Below, piece by piece: positions 63,263-64,000 of a DNA stretch of 64,000 nucleotides; position 1 is the first letter of the stretch, and the number at the start of each line of letters is the position of its first letter. The DNA is from Granulicella paludicola (GTDB taxonomy: Bacteria > Acidobacteriota > Terriglobia > Terriglobales > Acidobacteriaceae): assembly GCF_025685545.1 (NCBI RefSeq), contig NZ_JAGSYC010000020.1:1-64000 (forward strand). The letters run 5' to 3'. A program made the position numbers and the translations under genes. Under the pieces are notes generated by a model. The model had not been told where the DNA came from. It was given only the letters and a program-made list of their open reading frames with translations, and ran no database searches.

Positions 63263-63272
63263 CGCGTATACA
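63244..63272 (+). promoter_or_regulatory. Promoter of arsR-acr3 (leaderless)
   Basis: TTGCTT at 63244-63249 and TATACA at 63267-63272 are 17 bp apart. The -10 ends 6 nt before the arsR ATG, so transcription should begin at or next to the start codon. Confidence 0.7.
63252..63271. promoter_or_regulatory. Candidate ArsR operator
   Basis: GTATACG and CGTATAC form a perfect inverted repeat with a 6-bp spacer. It covers the -35 of arsM and the spacer and -10 of arsR, so one bound repressor could silence both directions. Confidence 0.7.
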
Positions 63273-63278
63273 TAGGTT

Positions 63279-63689
63279 ATGGCTGGAAAGCGAACATACA
63301 ACGTGGAGCGGTTCTTTCAGGCATTGGGAGACAACACCCGCCTTCGGCTCTTGAACCTCATCGGCGACCAAGAGGTCTGCGTCTGCTATTTCGTGGAGAT
63401 TCTGGGCGGCCCGCAGCCCAAGATTTCAAGGCATCTAGCTTATCTCCGTAGCGCCGGGATTGTGCAGGCGCGGAGGGAAGGCAAATGGATGCACTACCGC
63501 ATCGTGATGCCTCCGCATATCGGAGCAACGCAGGTTCTACGGCAAACATTGGAATGGCTCCGAAAAGAAAAGCAAATGCAGGCAGACCGCGTCCGTCTGA
63601 CCAAAGCCTGTTGTGCATCCGCGAAATACGCTTCGCTGGATGGTGCTCCCTTACCAGCGCCGGTCGCTGCTTCCTGCGAGGTCTGCTGA
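63279..63689 (+). CDS. arsR: ArsR-family arsenic-responsive repressor
   Basis: A 136-residue winged-helix repressor. [20 protein letters not shown] opens the helix-turn-helix domain and [20 protein letters not shown] is the recognition region. EVCVCYF is the metal-site motif, equivalent to ELCVCDL in ArsR. The C-terminal tail has further Cys pairs (KACCASAKY and ASCEVC) not found in the classical protein; they may form a second metalloid site. The stop shares one base with the acr3 start (TGATG). Confidence 0.92.
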   Translation: MAGKRTYNVERFFQALGDNTRLRLLNLIGDQEVCVCYFVEILGGPQPKISRHLAYLRSAGIVQARREGKWMHYRIVMPPHIGATQVLRQTLEWLRKEKQMQADRVRLTKACCASAKYASLDGAPLPAPVAASCEVC

Positions 63690-64000
63690 TGTCTACCGCA
63701 TTCAGTACCGAAGGACGAAACTGCGCGCCAGCGGCCCGCAAAAAGCTCTCCTTCCTGGATCGCTTTCTTACGCTCTGGATATTCCTTGCCATGGCCGTTG
63801 GCGTGGCCGTTGGGCACTTCATCCCTGCAACGGCTGGACTGGTGAACCGATTCCAGAGTGGCACCACCAACATCCCTATCGCTATCGGACTCATCGTGAT
63901 GATGTTCCCGCCGCTCGCGAAAGTACGTTACGAAAAGCTGGGAGAGGTCTTCCGCAACAAACGTGTTCTGGGACTTTCTCTCGTGCAGAACTGGCTCATA
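63689..64000 (+). CDS. acr3: Arsenite efflux permease, Acr3 type (cut by window edge)
   Basis: Only the first 104 residues are visible. A short hydrophilic N-terminus leads to [20 protein letters not shown] (TM1), followed by [20 protein letters not shown], which is characteristic of the Acr3/ArsB-2 family of proton-driven arsenite exporters. Its start overlaps the arsR stop, so the repressor and pump are co-translated. The rest lies outside the window. Confidence 0.88.
   Translation, partial: MSTAFSTEGRNCAPAARKKLSFLDRFLTLWIFLAMAVGVAVGHFIPATAGLVNRFQSGTTNIPIAIGLIVMMFPPLAKVRYEKLGEVFRNKRVLGLSLVQNWLI

Overview
The window reads as chromosomal DNA of an Acidobacteriota bacterium, most likely class Terriglobia (the Granulicella/Terriglobus/Edaphobacter group). 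This is an inference from gene content: five very large Oar-like TonB-dependent receptors with an N-terminal carboxypeptidase-regulatory-like domain, two acidobacterial-type VWFA proteins, a CadC-like regulator fused to WD40-like repeats, and high-GC, C/G-ending codons. No rRNA, tRNA, CRISPR array or insertion sequence was seen.

Layout. 1-11.1 kb: the 3' end of a LacI-type regulator, a candidate promoter with an operator, then an outer-membrane receptor, a GH38 and a GH92 alpha-mannosidase; this looks like a mannan or high-mannose-glycan locus without a SusD partner. 11.4-14.7 kb: a cysteine dioxygenase-rhodanese fusion facing a membrane-bound winged-helix/WD40-like regulator. 15-23 kb: a second receptor followed by a GH13 amylase-type enzyme and a GH31 alpha-glucosidase, i.e. 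an alpha-glucan locus. 23-29.3 kb: a cold-shock protein, a secreted Gly/His-rich protein next to a CpxRA-like two-component system, and a divergent third receptor; the intergenic region holds a 10-bp-periodic pentamer array. 29.3-37.4 kb: small proteins, a VOC protein, a PfkB sugar kinase, a NIPSNAP protein, a fourth receptor with a sigma-54-like promoter, and a YXWGXW-type protein.

37.4-42.9 kb: KdsC (Kdo pathway), the giant helicase Lhr and an overlapping DUF5522 protein. 42.9-51.8 kb: a minus-strand cluster of five exported proteins (DUF5666, fifth receptor, VWFA, TPR, VWFA), which is the best candidate here for an undescribed multi-component cell-surface system. 52.1-54.5 kb: egtB and egtD for ergothioneine. 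54.7-57.1 kb: moaC, a small membrane protein and moeA for molybdenum cofactor. 57.6-61.8 kb: an exported TPR protein, DUF2007, DUF3108, an isoprenylcysteine-methyltransferase-like protein and a family 9 glycosyltransferase. 61.9-64 kb: a divergent arsenic island, arsM-arsC facing arsR-acr3, with one palindrome overlapping both promoters.

The non-coding DNA is unusually informative. A roughly 230-bp element occurs twice (32264-32490 and 54493-54730), each time between convergent genes and with a compensatory base change in its central stem. A REP-like element occurs once between genes and once in frame inside moeA. A 65-bp repeat flanks moeA on both sides. Several genes have a -10 box 5-6 nt before the start codon, which suggests leaderless mRNAs.
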